From: Leminorella grimontii ATCC 33999 = DSM 5078
GTDB lineage: Bacteria; Pseudomonadota; Gammaproteobacteria; Enterobacterales; Enterobacteriaceae
Assembly: GCF_000439085.1 (NCBI RefSeq)
Contig: NZ_AUUA01000005.1
Location: 1 to 64,000 of the forward strand
Length of the DNA stretch: 64,000 bases
Direction of reading: 5' to 3'
Each line of letters opens with the position of its first letter. The first letter of the stretch is position 1. The notes under the pieces were generated by a model. That model searched no databases. It was not told where the DNA came from and saw only the letters and a program-made list of their open reading frames with translations. The translations under genes were made by a program, and so were the position numbers. This document shows positions 37,441-45,395 of this stretch, piece after piece.

Positions 37441-37818
37441 TTAAAGCCAGGTCAAACCAAGGTTTGTAAGAGCCTCAGCCACGTTTGTTAAGTCCGCTAA
37501 ATTGGACTTTTTCATCAGCGCCTTTCCGGCCAAATCATAAGCTGATTTAACTGCCTTAGACGTTGCCGCAATACCTTCATCACTGCTGTTTACGGCGCTG
37601 CTTAATTTGGTTAGTCCAGAAGTTATCAGTGAGGCTGCGGGCGGAGTAACGTAGCGTTTTAACGTTTCGCCCTTGAGGGATTTATCTAAAATCCCCTGGC
37701 GAACCAGCATGAGATCGCTGCCGTTTAATTCACTCGCAGAATCGAGTTCTGAAAGCGTTAGTTTTTGTTCATCGAGCAGGGCAAGAAGAGCCTGCTCTTG
37801 TTCGAGAGTTAAGGCCAT
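37441..37818 (-). CDS. Tail fibre constant N-terminus, detached from its C-termini
   Basis: The visible product is 125 aa. [20 protein letters not shown], a DLMLVRQGILDKSLKGETLK block and SGLTKLSSAVNSSDEGIAAT are typical of the baseplate-attachment end of enterobacterial phage fibres. Near-identical blocks form the N-terminus of the fibre at 37931-38794. The frame reaches crossover site 3 (L-T-N-L-G-L), then reads only T-W-L and stops at TAA 37441. It should continue into C-terminus A (base 2) or B (2029), both now 35 kb away. AAGGAACTAAT precedes ATG 37818. Confidence 0.85.
   Translation of the reverse strand: MALTLEQEQALLALLDEQKLTLSELDSASELNGSDLMLVRQGILDKSLKGETLKRYVTPPAASLITSGLTKLSSAVNSSDEGIAATSKAVKSAYDLAGKALMKKSNLADLTNVAEALTNLGLTWL
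37447..37472. other. DNA invertase crossover site 3, at the tailocin/adhesin junction
   Basis: The core AAACCAAGGTTT (37454-37465) and right flank GTAAGA are identical to site 2; the left flank (CCAGGTC) differs from both other sites. It lies inside the tail-fibre frame. Thirteen further bases separate it from the cut end of the adhesin. It is inverted relative to site 1 at the window start, so recombination between them would flip the intervening 37.4 kb. Confidence 0.85.
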
Positions 37819-37930
37819 ATTAGTTCCTTATATTATCGGATACCTATACTGAACATTTGAAAAATTGGAATACCTATAAAATAGAAAATTATTAATCAAT
37901 AACTGACAAAAAATATTTATATCGACAGTT

Positions 37931-38794
37931 TTAAGCTAATTTCACTATATAATTAAATACGATATTTTTAACAGTAGTCTCTATATTCCCTGTCGTGTTT
38001 ATAGTTATTGAGTGACCGTGACTACCAATCGCTATAGTGTGAGCATGGGAACCAATCGCCACCGTGTGAGTATGAGCACCAGCGCTATTTGTTGTTCTTG
38101 GTTCACTATATGTGTTCGCCCCACCTGTATATGGCCCAGCAGTATCCGACCCATTTCTTCCTTGAAGAGTATGAGTATGGTTACCCGATATATTCGTAGT
38201 TTTCGTTCCGTAATCAAACCACGACGTCGTCTTCGTCCCCAAATCCGTATTTGAAACGGTCGCCGTATGCGTGTGGGTCTTATTCCCATCCATCTCATAC
38301 GAAAGCACATCCCGCCCGGCCTCCGGCTTACCTTTAATCGTCCAGCCTCGCATATCGGGCAAAACGCCGGACGGATAGGCCTTTGCCAGTTGAGGATAGA
38401 GCGCTTTATCAAACGCCTGTCCCACCATCGCCGCATAGCCTTCAGGGATAGTGTCGGACGGCCAAGGTATGGGGGCACCAACTGGGTAATCCAATGCACT
38501 TTTTGCCAGATCGTAAGCCTCTTTCACCGCCTTCGGCGTCGCCGCCATTGTTTCATCGTGACTATTAACATTGCTGTTTAGTTTTACAATACCAGACGTC
38601 GTCAATGACGCATCAGGCGGCATAACGTAGCGCTTTAACACATCGCCGGTTATCGATTTATCAATAATACCCTGACGCGTTAACATCAAATCGTCAGCGC
38701 CCAGCCCGGTGGCGGCGGGCAGCTCCGATAGGGTGGTTTTTTTCTCGCTGAGCAGCGCCAACAGCGCCAGCTCCTGTTCAAGGGTTAAGGCCAT
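37931..38794 (-). CDS. Tail fibre protein with collar domain and HxH tip
   Basis: The product is 287 aa from ATG 38794 (an upstream in-frame start at 38866 lacks support). The N-terminal 105 residues are paralogous to the invertible fibre. A tail-collar domain follows ([39 protein letters not shown]). The tip is rich in H-x-H pairs ([39 protein letters not shown]). In T4 gp37-type fibres such pairs bind iron along a needle-like tip. It is presumably a second, fixed-specificity receptor-binding protein of the tailocin. Confidence 0.88.
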   Translation of the reverse strand: MALTLEQELALLALLSEKKTTLSELPAATGLGADDLMLTRQGIIDKSITGDVLKRYVMPPDASLTTSGIVKLNSNVNSHDETMAATPKAVKEAYDLAKSALDYPVGAPIPWPSDTIPEGYAAMVGQAFDKALYPQLAKAYPSGVLPDMRGWTIKGKPEAGRDVLSYEMDGNKTHTHTATVSNTDLGTKTTSWFDYGTKTTNISGNHTHTLQGRNGSDTAGPYTGGANTYSEPRTTNSAGAHTHTVAIGSHAHTIAIGSHGHSITINTTGNIETTVKNIVFNYIVKLA

Positions 38795-38915
38795 AGTATT
38801 TCCTTTGCGGTTTCCTGTAGAAAATCGCCGCTCAATGCCCAACGGCAGGTAGCCGCCGTCGGGCAATCGGAGATTGTTTGTTGTTCAAAAAGACTTTTAA
38901 GAAAGAAGAAATAAA

Positions 38916-39509
38916 CTAGTCGGCAGGAAGTGCGGGCCAAGTGACACCGGGCGCAGCCTGAACGCCGACACGAGACAGCTTAACGCGGTAGGCCCGCCAG
39001 GCCTTCAGCATATCCTCATCGCCCTGTTCAGCCAGCCCCAGCTCAATTGCGTCGTTTAGCGTTTCAATCGCCGCGTTGGCTTTCTGTTCCAAATCGCGCT
39101 TTTGCCGAGCGGCGGCTTCAACCTCGGCCTGATGCTTTGCCGCTTCATCGGTTACCCAGTTATCGCCATTCCAACAATCAAAAGGCGTCGCTGGATGAAG
39201 TGTCGTTACGTCAGCGGGCAACGGCCCTAACATCGTGATCTCAATAGGTTTCTGAGTTTGGGTTGAATAGGCTTCTACACCACGATGATCCTCTACATAT
39301 TCCCAATTATCATTGATTCGACAAACGGCAAAGCCGGGTTTCGCCGAAAGCGGGACATCAATACAGCTATAAGCAGGAATGCCCACACCAACAGAAACCC
39401 ATTCATCCGACTCAAAAAGAAACTCTCCTGAATATGGGGCAACGTGATACAGATGAACAATTCCAGTTAATTTAGCAAAGCCTAAGTCATTAAACTGAAC
39501 GTCCGCCAT
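38916..39509 (-). CDS. Tail fibre assembly protein (Tfa family)
   Basis: The product is 197 aa. The C-terminal region (KANAAIETLNDAIELGLAEQ; MLKAWRAYRVKLSRVGVQAA) is the conserved Tfa block, and the N-terminal 100 residues are the fibre-specific part. It overlaps the upstream fibre gene by one base (stop and start share the A), so it most likely folds the fibre at 39509-40210. Confidence 0.88.
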   Translation of the reverse strand: MADVQFNDLGFAKLTGIVHLYHVAPYSGEFLFESDEWVSVGVGIPAYSCIDVPLSAKPGFAVCRINDNWEYVEDHRGVEAYSTQTQKPIEITMLGPLPADVTTLHPATPFDCWNGDNWVTDEAAKHQAEVEAAARQKRDLEQKANAAIETLNDAIELGLAEQGDEDMLKAWRAYRVKLSRVGVQAAPGVTWPALPAD

Positions 39510-40210
39510 TATGCAGCCCTCACAATGTATAGGAACGCAACGTTGCGAGGACGGGTTTCGGCAGCCGCAGAGCCTTTCGTTAGCTGAATATCTGTACCAA
39601 AAGACCTAAAGTCCCCAATAGTTCCTACGCTATATGTCGACGACATTGAACCACCATCTCCAGCTCCGGCTGCTGGATATTGGATTACCCCATAATCGCC
39701 AGTCGTCATATTTTTTGTAAGCAAAGAAGCGGCGGCTCCAGTTCGCATTGTCAATCCATGTGCATGATTTTCCAATGCATCAGATTGCAAACTTAACACC
39801 TCCCGCCCCACATCCACCCCTCTCCCATCATCCCACCCGCGAATAAACTCCCCTCTCAAATCCGGCAGCACGCCCGACGGATACCCCTGCGCCAGCTCGG
39901 GATAAAGCTCTTTGTCAAACGCCGCGCCGTTGCACTTCAGGTAGCCTTCCGGCGCTTCTTCCATCGGGCAGGGGATCGGCATCCAGGCGGGGATCACGCG
40001 ACTGGCCAGCGCTTCGCTCTTTTCCTTTAGCTCGTTGGCGTGGCGGTAAAGGTCGCGCATCAGCCAGTTCAGATACTGGGCCGGCAGCGGCATGCCGGGG
40101 GCGTCGCGGGTTTCCGGCGTGAAGCCGTTGCGCATAATCGCTTCCGGCAGCGGGACGACGTTAATCTGCCCGTCGGGGAAGACGATGTGCTTTTCTGCAA
40201 ACGTAGTCAT
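39509..40210 (-). CDS. Tail fibre / tail-collar protein
   Basis: The product is 233 aa. The N-terminus (MTTFAEKHIVFPDGQINVVP; MPLPAQYLNWLMRDLYRHAN) attaches to the baseplate. The tail-collar fold contains APEGYLKCNGAAFDKELYPE and SGVLPDLRGEFIRGWDDGRG. The C-terminal tip is ALENHAHGL to RPRNVAFLYIVRAA. It is the first fibre gene after gpI and overlaps it by four bases. Confidence 0.88.
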   Translation of the reverse strand: MTTFAEKHIVFPDGQINVVPLPEAIMRNGFTPETRDAPGMPLPAQYLNWLMRDLYRHANELKEKSEALASRVIPAWMPIPCPMEEAPEGYLKCNGAAFDKELYPELAQGYPSGVLPDLRGEFIRGWDDGRGVDVGREVLSLQSDALENHAHGLTMRTGAAASLLTKNMTTGDYGVIQYPAAGAGDGGSMSSTYSVGTIGDFRSFGTDIQLTKGSAAAETRPRNVAFLYIVRAA

Positions 40211-40947
40211 TGAAATACTCCAGGTAAACGGTATCCGTTATCGAACACCTCATAAGTTGTACTGACGGCCAATATGCCCTTGGCAGCGCGGATTTTGGCC
40301 CGATTGGCCAACAGCGGCGTTTTTGCCGGCACCATGCCGCTCAGGCGGGCGGAGCCGATGGGGTTGCTGCCGCTCACACTCAGGCCTTCGTTATTCACCT
40401 GCAGCTCGGCGTCGCCCTGCTCGTTCGACACGCTCAGGCCGGACGGATTCGACAGCCGCCCGGTGCGTAAAGGCTCGGTGCGACCGTAGCTGACGATAAG
40501 CGGTACGTTTTCAATCGCCGCCGGCGCGATGTCCTGCAGGATAGCCTGGCTGCCCTGCGGCACCGTCTTGCCGTTGGAAAACAGCAGCGCGCAGGCCGGG
40601 TAGCTTTCCAGATACTGAACCTCCGTCGCCTTGGTCAAAAAGCGAACGCCTTCAATCAGGTCCTGCGGCCTGGCGCGGGAGCTGTTGCTGAGGATGCGCG
40701 ACTTGATGGCGGTGCGATACTCTTCGTCGCCGCGGCTTTGGCGAGCCACGCCGACGATATAGCCGCAGCCGTCGAGCTGAGCGCCTTCGGCGGTGTCGAC
40801 CCAGCGCCGGTGCTTGATCGCATCCAAATCGTCGGATATCGCTTCCAGCGGCGCGACCATCGACTCCACCAGCCCTTTCACCTTCTCTTTGTCGTGAAAC
40901 TGCCCGACCAGGCGCGACAGCGCGGTTTGTCTAAAAGGAATGGTCAT
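40207..40947 (-). CDS. Baseplate wedge protein, tail protein I-like (DUF2612 type)
   Basis: The product is 246 aa. The N-terminus (ALSRLVGQFHDKEKVKGLVE; LDAIKHRRWVDTAEGAQLDG, then CGYIVGVARQSRGDEEYR) is characteristic of small baseplate proteins that follow gpJ and attach the fibres. It overlaps both neighbours by four bases, as in a tightly coupled morphogenetic operon. Confidence 0.82.
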   Translation of the reverse strand: MTIPFRQTALSRLVGQFHDKEKVKGLVESMVAPLEAISDDLDAIKHRRWVDTAEGAQLDGCGYIVGVARQSRGDEEYRTAIKSRILSNSSRARPQDLIEGVRFLTKATEVQYLESYPACALLFSNGKTVPQGSQAILQDIAPAAIENVPLIVSYGRTEPLRTGRLSNPSGLSVSNEQGDAELQVNNEGLSVSGSNPIGSARLSGMVPAKTPLLANRAKIRAAKGILAVSTTYEVFDNGYRLPGVFQ

Positions 40948-42365
40948 AGGCCGATAACCTCCAGCCGGGCGTCGTCAAACACCGCCGTACTGCGCTTATC
41001 GATGGCGATGTTATCGCTGCCGTAGTCAGGCGATGCGTCCGGCGACTCGGTCACGGCGGCTTCAATGGTGATTTGTGAAAGCCCGGTGGTGTTGGCGTAA
41101 ATCGGCCCCAGCATGCGCTGGAGGATGATGTCCTCACCGATACTCAGGGTTTCGCCATAGCTCATCACCGACCGCTTGATAGTGCTGATAACGTCCTGCG
41201 GCAGCGCCTCTTCGTCATACAGGCCGGTAACGCGCACGCGGATCCAGGCGTACTTTTGCGCTGCGCGCGAGAAGCAAATCCGCTGGCCGTCGCCGTTTTC
41301 ATCCTTAACCAGCATGGAATTGGCGCCGTAGGTTTCGATACCGGCCGGCTTGTGCTTCCACAGCGCGTCGGCGACGCTTTGATCGCTGCCGCCCACCACC
41401 AGCGCTTCAAAGGCGTGCGGCGGAATGCCGTCTTCCGAGGTTTGGTTGGTTCGGTTCTCAAAGATCCGCACTTCGCTAACGCCGGACACGTCCTGAATCA
41501 ACCGCGCGCGGATGGCCTTCACGGTCGCGGAACCCAGCGACTGGCGGGACTGCTCAAAGCGGGTGCGCAGCTCGGTGTCGCTCTCCCGTTCGCGCCCGGT
41601 AACGCCTTCAATCAGGTTACACACTTCGTCCCAGCCGCTGCGCGGCGTGACGATCTCCCGCAGAGCCCCCTGCGGCAGCACCTTACGCCCTTCGTTCATC
41701 GCCACAAAGCGGGCGGGAGAACCAATGCGGCTAAACTGCATCCGCTCGCCGACCGAAAGGGCGAACGGCGTAACGCCGTCGGCGGCAAAGACCCTGAGGC
41801 TCTTATCCTTAACCTCGTAGCGAATCGCTTCAGGATTGAGCTGTTCGCCAAGCCCTGAGGCTATCTCTTCCAGCGTCGCGTTTAGGCCGCTCACGTAGCT
41901 GATAAGCGTACCGTTCACGTTAAGCACGTAGTCCGCGCCGTTTTGCACCGCCACGTCAATCAGCGTATCAATGGCGTTTGCCCGGCTGATAACGGCGTCC
42001 AGCACGCTCTGATAGCGCTGAACGCCGTCAGAGGCCTGTGCGCCGCTTTTCAATAGCGTCGATTCGCGACCATACACGGCGGCGATCGTCCAGGTCGCCG
42101 TCGCGGCAAATCGGGTAATGCCGACGTAAGACACGGCGCCGTCCAGAGATACGCCTTCGGCGCTGAACGGATACATGGCGTGGTAGGTGTCCTGCGCCTG
42201 CTCGTAAATGTTGGCCAGCGCCTCGGCCCAGATGCCCTCCAACTGGCCGATAACCGAATCTGGCTGCGTGTTGATGGGGCCGAAGCGGTTAATCAGCAGG
42301 CGGTCATACTCTTTTTTTAGTTCGGCCAGCCTCTTAACGGCATAGCCCTCTTTTGTTAAAGCCAT
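40944..42365 (-). CDS. Baseplate J/gp47 family protein
   Basis: The product is 473 aa. Typical Baseplate_J features are present: an N-terminal helix (LKKEYDRLLINRFGPINTQP), TPRSGWDEVCNLIEGVTGRE, RTRFEQSRQSLGSATVKAIR, and VSEVRIFENRTNQTSEDGIP. It forms the periphery of the contractile baseplate and changes conformation on sheath firing. Confidence 0.93.
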   Translation of the reverse strand: MALTKEGYAVKRLAELKKEYDRLLINRFGPINTQPDSVIGQLEGIWAEALANIYEQAQDTYHAMYPFSAEGVSLDGAVSYVGITRFAATATWTIAAVYGRESTLLKSGAQASDGVQRYQSVLDAVISRANAIDTLIDVAVQNGADYVLNVNGTLISYVSGLNATLEEIASGLGEQLNPEAIRYEVKDKSLRVFAADGVTPFALSVGERMQFSRIGSPARFVAMNEGRKVLPQGALREIVTPRSGWDEVCNLIEGVTGRERESDTELRTRFEQSRQSLGSATVKAIRARLIQDVSGVSEVRIFENRTNQTSEDGIPPHAFEALVVGGSDQSVADALWKHKPAGIETYGANSMLVKDENGDGQRICFSRAAQKYAWIRVRVTGLYDEEALPQDVISTIKRSVMSYGETLSIGEDIILQRMLGPIYANTTGLSQITIEAAVTESPDASPDYGSDNIAIDKRSTAVFDDARLEVIGL

Positions 42366-42367
42366 TT

Positions 42368-42718
42368 TTAGTTACCTTTGTAGCTGACCAAACCATAAGG
42401 CGTTTTGACGGCAAACTGCACTGTCAGTAAGCGCGTCTGCCGGTCAAAGTCATAGTTGAATTGAGCAATCTCCCGTACGCCGTCCACCTCAAGAATACTG
42501 TTTTTGAGGGCGGCCAGCGCGCCGTTGAGAGTTATCTGCTTGCCTAAGATCTGTTGAAGATACGGCGTGCCGAAAGCGGTATTTAAAAACCACTCTCCGC
42601 GCCACAGCTTCAGCTTTATCTGTAGCTGCTGATGCACCCGTTCGGCGCCGTCTACCCAGGTCAGATCGTTACGACGCAGGTCGAGATCGCCTGAGGCGTC
42701 AAGCTTTAGATCGATCAT
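42368..42718 (-). CDS. Baseplate wedge protein, gp25/W-like
   Basis: The product is 116 aa with the order expected of W/gp25 proteins: DLRRNDLTWVDGAERVHQQL, a GEWFLNTAFGTPYLQQILG block and a C-terminal beta strand. gp25-like proteins nucleate sheath assembly at the baseplate and carry the conserved EPR-type core, here less obvious. It overlaps the spike gene by four bases. Confidence 0.82.
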   Translation of the reverse strand: MIDLKLDASGDLDLRRNDLTWVDGAERVHQQLQIKLKLWRGEWFLNTAFGTPYLQQILGKQITLNGALAALKNSILEVDGVREIAQFNYDFDRQTRLLTVQFAVKTPYGLVSYKGN

Positions 42719-43380
42719 TGCGCGGGTCCCGTCGATGGCCCATCGTGTTCACGGTGGGTGTGTTGAATAAGAGAAATGCCGCTGCCCTGAACGTCGCCGG
42801 TGGCTTTGACCGTACCGTTGATGGTGGCGCCGCCGCGCCCGGACATGCCGGACTGATAGCTAAGCTGCCCAACGGTTGTCAAAAGCCCCTTGTTCATCGT
42901 CTCCGGCGTGGTGATTTCGACGCCGGCCGGCGCGTTGATCAAAAGCTTCCCGTCCTCGGTCAGAGCCACGTAGGCATCATTGAAGTAAAGCTGCATCTGG
43001 TCGTTTTCCGCACCGCGTTCAGTCGCCGCGCCGAATCCGCCGACGATGCAGTAGGCGTCGTTAAGAGAGAAGCGCCGCTCGTCGTCGCTGCCGTCCACCG
43101 CCTGCTGGCAGAACACCAGCAGACACTTGTCCCCTGGGCGTACCGGCCCCTTCACGCCCGCTTTGTCGCCGGCGAAGCGGGGCCACATGACGGGGACGTT
43201 GGGGATGACGGGGTAAGCGACCTGACTGCCGTCGTTAAACCGCTTTTGCGGAATGGGCTTTACGCTGGCGATGCCCGCGCTGTAGCTCTCAATAATACCG
43301 TCAACGGCCGTATTGATTTGGCTATTCTCGGTCTGAATCAGCGACTGGAGCGCCTGGAGTAAATTACTGTTTTCAGCCAT
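42715..43380 (-). CDS. Baseplate spike protein, gpV/Gp138-like
   Basis: The product is 221 aa. An N-terminal OB-fold region (VAYPVIPNVPVMWPRFAGDK; GPVRPGDKCLLVFCQQAVD) is followed by a repetitive C-terminal needle ending GATINGTVKATGDVQGSGIS and then HTHREHDGPSTGPAQ. The H-x-H end (H-T-H-R-E-H) fits an iron-capped spike tip. It pierces the target outer membrane when the sheath contracts. Confidence 0.88.
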   Translation of the reverse strand: MAENSNLLQALQSLIQTENSQINTAVDGIIESYSAGIASVKPIPQKRFNDGSQVAYPVIPNVPVMWPRFAGDKAGVKGPVRPGDKCLLVFCQQAVDGSDDERRFSLNDAYCIVGGFGAATERGAENDQMQLYFNDAYVALTEDGKLLINAPAGVEITTPETMNKGLLTTVGQLSYQSGMSGRGGATINGTVKATGDVQGSGISLIQHTHREHDGPSTGPAQ

Positions 43381-43389
43381 GTGTTCTCC

Positions 43390-44331
43390 TTAGTCTACCG
43401 CTTTGAGCTGGCATTCCGTCAGCCACTCGCCCTGGTGGCTATCGCCGCTGTGCGTGACGGTTTCGGCGCGAAAAAACATTCTCGGCCGTTCAGTGGCGTC
43501 GGCATCGACCATCGGGTCCAGCGACAGGACGTGGCTTTCAAGCCCCACGTAGCAGCCCGGATAAAGGCGAGGCTGCAAAAGGCACTTCACGTTGTAGCCG
43601 TCTATTTGAAAATGCTCGCCTTCCTTTCGGCTCTCCGACAGCACCATGCCGGACGGCGGCGAGCTTTCCCCCTGAGACTGCTTGCGCGTGGAGTCCACCA
43701 CCCGCTCGGGCACGCCGATCAGGCCGTTATCGGGCGTCAAAACGACAATCTCATCGCCGGAAGGATTGCTCTTATCCAGAATTTGAATTTCGTTATTTTG
43801 AATTGACCAGGTCAGCCCCAGATAAAGGCAAACCTCGTTCATTGCCGTTTCGGCCTTTCCGCAAAATGAATATCCTCGCAAATAGGCTTTATCAGTAATG
43901 CTTTTGGGCAGCGGCTTGACGGGAATAGAGAATGACGCCATTACGTCGTCAAGCACGCTCAGCGCTGAAGTTCCCGGCGAATAGCTAAGAGAAATTTTGG
44001 TGTCTCTTAACGCCAAAATGCCGTCGCGTACGGACAGTTCGGTAATAATGTCGTTGCCTTCACTAACGGTCCAAGCGCTGACCACCGAACCAGTAAAAAT
44101 CGTCACCGCTCCGATATCGTGCTCATAGCCCGCTTTGAAGATGACGTTATTATTGACCCGCTCAACGACGCTGCGGGTCTGTTTATTCATGTTATAGATT
44201 TTTAAGGTCAGCTTATTAGCCGCCTTGTCATTATCTTTTTCAATTGAAAAAGAAAAGCGTAAGTCGCGAATAATAACGGCCTCACCGCTAGGCTCGCCCA
44301 CGATTAATTCAGCGACACGGTTAAATAACAT
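43390..44331 (-). CDS. Baseplate hub protein (gpD-like)
   Basis: The product is 313 aa of beta-rich sequence: LRFSFSIEKDNDKAANKLTL, ITELSVRDGILALRDTKISL and LVLSESRKEGEHFQIDGYNV. The layout matches phage hub proteins that sit between the tube and the spike. I recognise the family type rather than a precise homologue. It lies nine bases upstream of the spike gene. Confidence 0.75.
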   Translation of the reverse strand: MLFNRVAELIVGEPSGEAVIIRDLRFSFSIEKDNDKAANKLTLKIYNMNKQTRSVVERVNNNVIFKAGYEHDIGAVTIFTGSVVSAWTVSEGNDIITELSVRDGILALRDTKISLSYSPGTSALSVLDDVMASFSIPVKPLPKSITDKAYLRGYSFCGKAETAMNEVCLYLGLTWSIQNNEIQILDKSNPSGDEIVVLTPDNGLIGVPERVVDSTRKQSQGESSPPSGMVLSESRKEGEHFQIDGYNVKCLLQPRLYPGCYVGLESHVLSLDPMVDADATERPRMFFRAETVTHSGDSHQGEWLTECQLKAVD

Positions 44332-44369
44332 ATCGCTATTCCTTAATAAGAAAAATTCAGGCGTTGTAG

Positions 44370-44690
44370 TTATTTATAGTTACGATAGAGCAGTAGATGA
44401 TCGTTTCCTAAAGAATCAAAATCAGGGCGTTCTTTTCCACTGTTGTTATCATAAAAAATAAAGTCTCCGGCGGGAGACTTGAGGTTATATCTTGCGATAA
44501 GCGGTATATTTTTAACTAACTTAACGCCGCTGATAATAAGCTCTCTATTCCGTTGGTAAATATTCATTGACCAATAGCCGTGAAGCTCATTCCAAATAAC
44601 TCGCAGTGAAAAAGTTTCACCGTCCAGCGTCACGTCCAGCCGTTGATCCGCCTGACCCGCAATGAGAGGGATTTTGATGTATTGCGCCAT
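44370..44690 (-). CDS. Small baseplate plug-type protein
   Basis: The product is 106 aa (MAQYIKIPLIAGQADQRLDV, then FSLRVIWNELHGYWSMNIYQ), a single beta-barrel-like domain. It resembles the phage baseplate plug family found beside hub genes in contractile tails. Its position between two hub-like genes supports a baseplate role. The exact role is unproven. Confidence 0.75.
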   Translation of the reverse strand: MAQYIKIPLIAGQADQRLDVTLDGETFSLRVIWNELHGYWSMNIYQRNRELIISGVKLVKNIPLIARYNLKSPAGDFIFYDNNSGKERPDFDSLGNDHLLLYRNYK

Positions 44691-44702
44691 AGAGCACTCC
44701 GT

Positions 44703-45395
44703 TTATTTGTCCCAGTCCTGCCGGCCAGTATCCACGGTTTGACAGCCATCTGGTCCGCAGGTGCCAAACTGATAGGTGCTGTCGGCATCGGCCTCAATGT
44801 CCTGGCTAACCGGTTCTGTCGGCACCTTTCCCCGATTCGCTTCTGACGACGACTGGCGAGAAGAACTTTCCGACTCCGCGTTTTCCGAACTGATCCCTGC
44901 GTCTTCCGAGCTCACCAGCATGGTGGACACGCAGCGTACGTGCGTAAACGTCGCGTTAAACTCAATGCTCTCCCCCGACTCCGGTGAACGAGGAATGCTC
45001 AGGCTGGTCAGCACCATATCGGAATAAATTTTATACTGGGTATAAACCGTCATTGGGCGCTTGTCTTCCATCAGCGCATAGAGCTTATCGAACGCCTGCT
45101 GAACCGGAGACTCCAGGCTTAAGCCATCCGCCATTCGGTCAAGCAGCGTTCCAAGCTTGCCCCTGACGGAGGCGTTGCTAATAATGCCGTTTATCTGCAA
45201 CGTATCCGGCTCGCGCTGAACGTGATCGCTTACGGGTTCGCCCTTTTCCACTGGGTTACTGGTAGTCTGCGCCGTCCAGCTATGGGTTTCGCTGGTGATC
45301 ACTTCAAACTCCATATTAAAGAAATCACCGTCCAGCGTGACGACGCTGTTTTTGTTATTTAAGTACTTCGCCAAAACGCCCCATATGTTGCTCAT
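44703..45395 (-). CDS. Baseplate protein (Dit/LysM-position protein), exact role uncertain
   Basis: The product is 230 aa. The N-terminal 150 residues form a beta-rich domain (VVTLDGDFFNMEFEVITSET; VSDHVQREPDTLQINGIIS) like distal-tail or tube-baseplate adaptors encoded just after the tape measure. The C-terminal 60 residues are Ser/Glu-rich linker (SSEDAGISSENAESESSSRQ). It overlaps the tape-measure stop by one base. Confidence 0.7.
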   Translation of the reverse strand: MSNIWGVLAKYLNNKNSVVTLDGDFFNMEFEVITSETHSWTAQTTSNPVEKGEPVSDHVQREPDTLQINGIISNASVRGKLGTLLDRMADGLSLESPVQQAFDKLYALMEDKRPMTVYTQYKIYSDMVLTSLSIPRSPESGESIEFNATFTHVRCVSTMLVSSEDAGISSENAESESSSRQSSSEANRGKVPTEPVSQDIEADADSTYQFGTCGPDGCQTVDTGRQDWDK

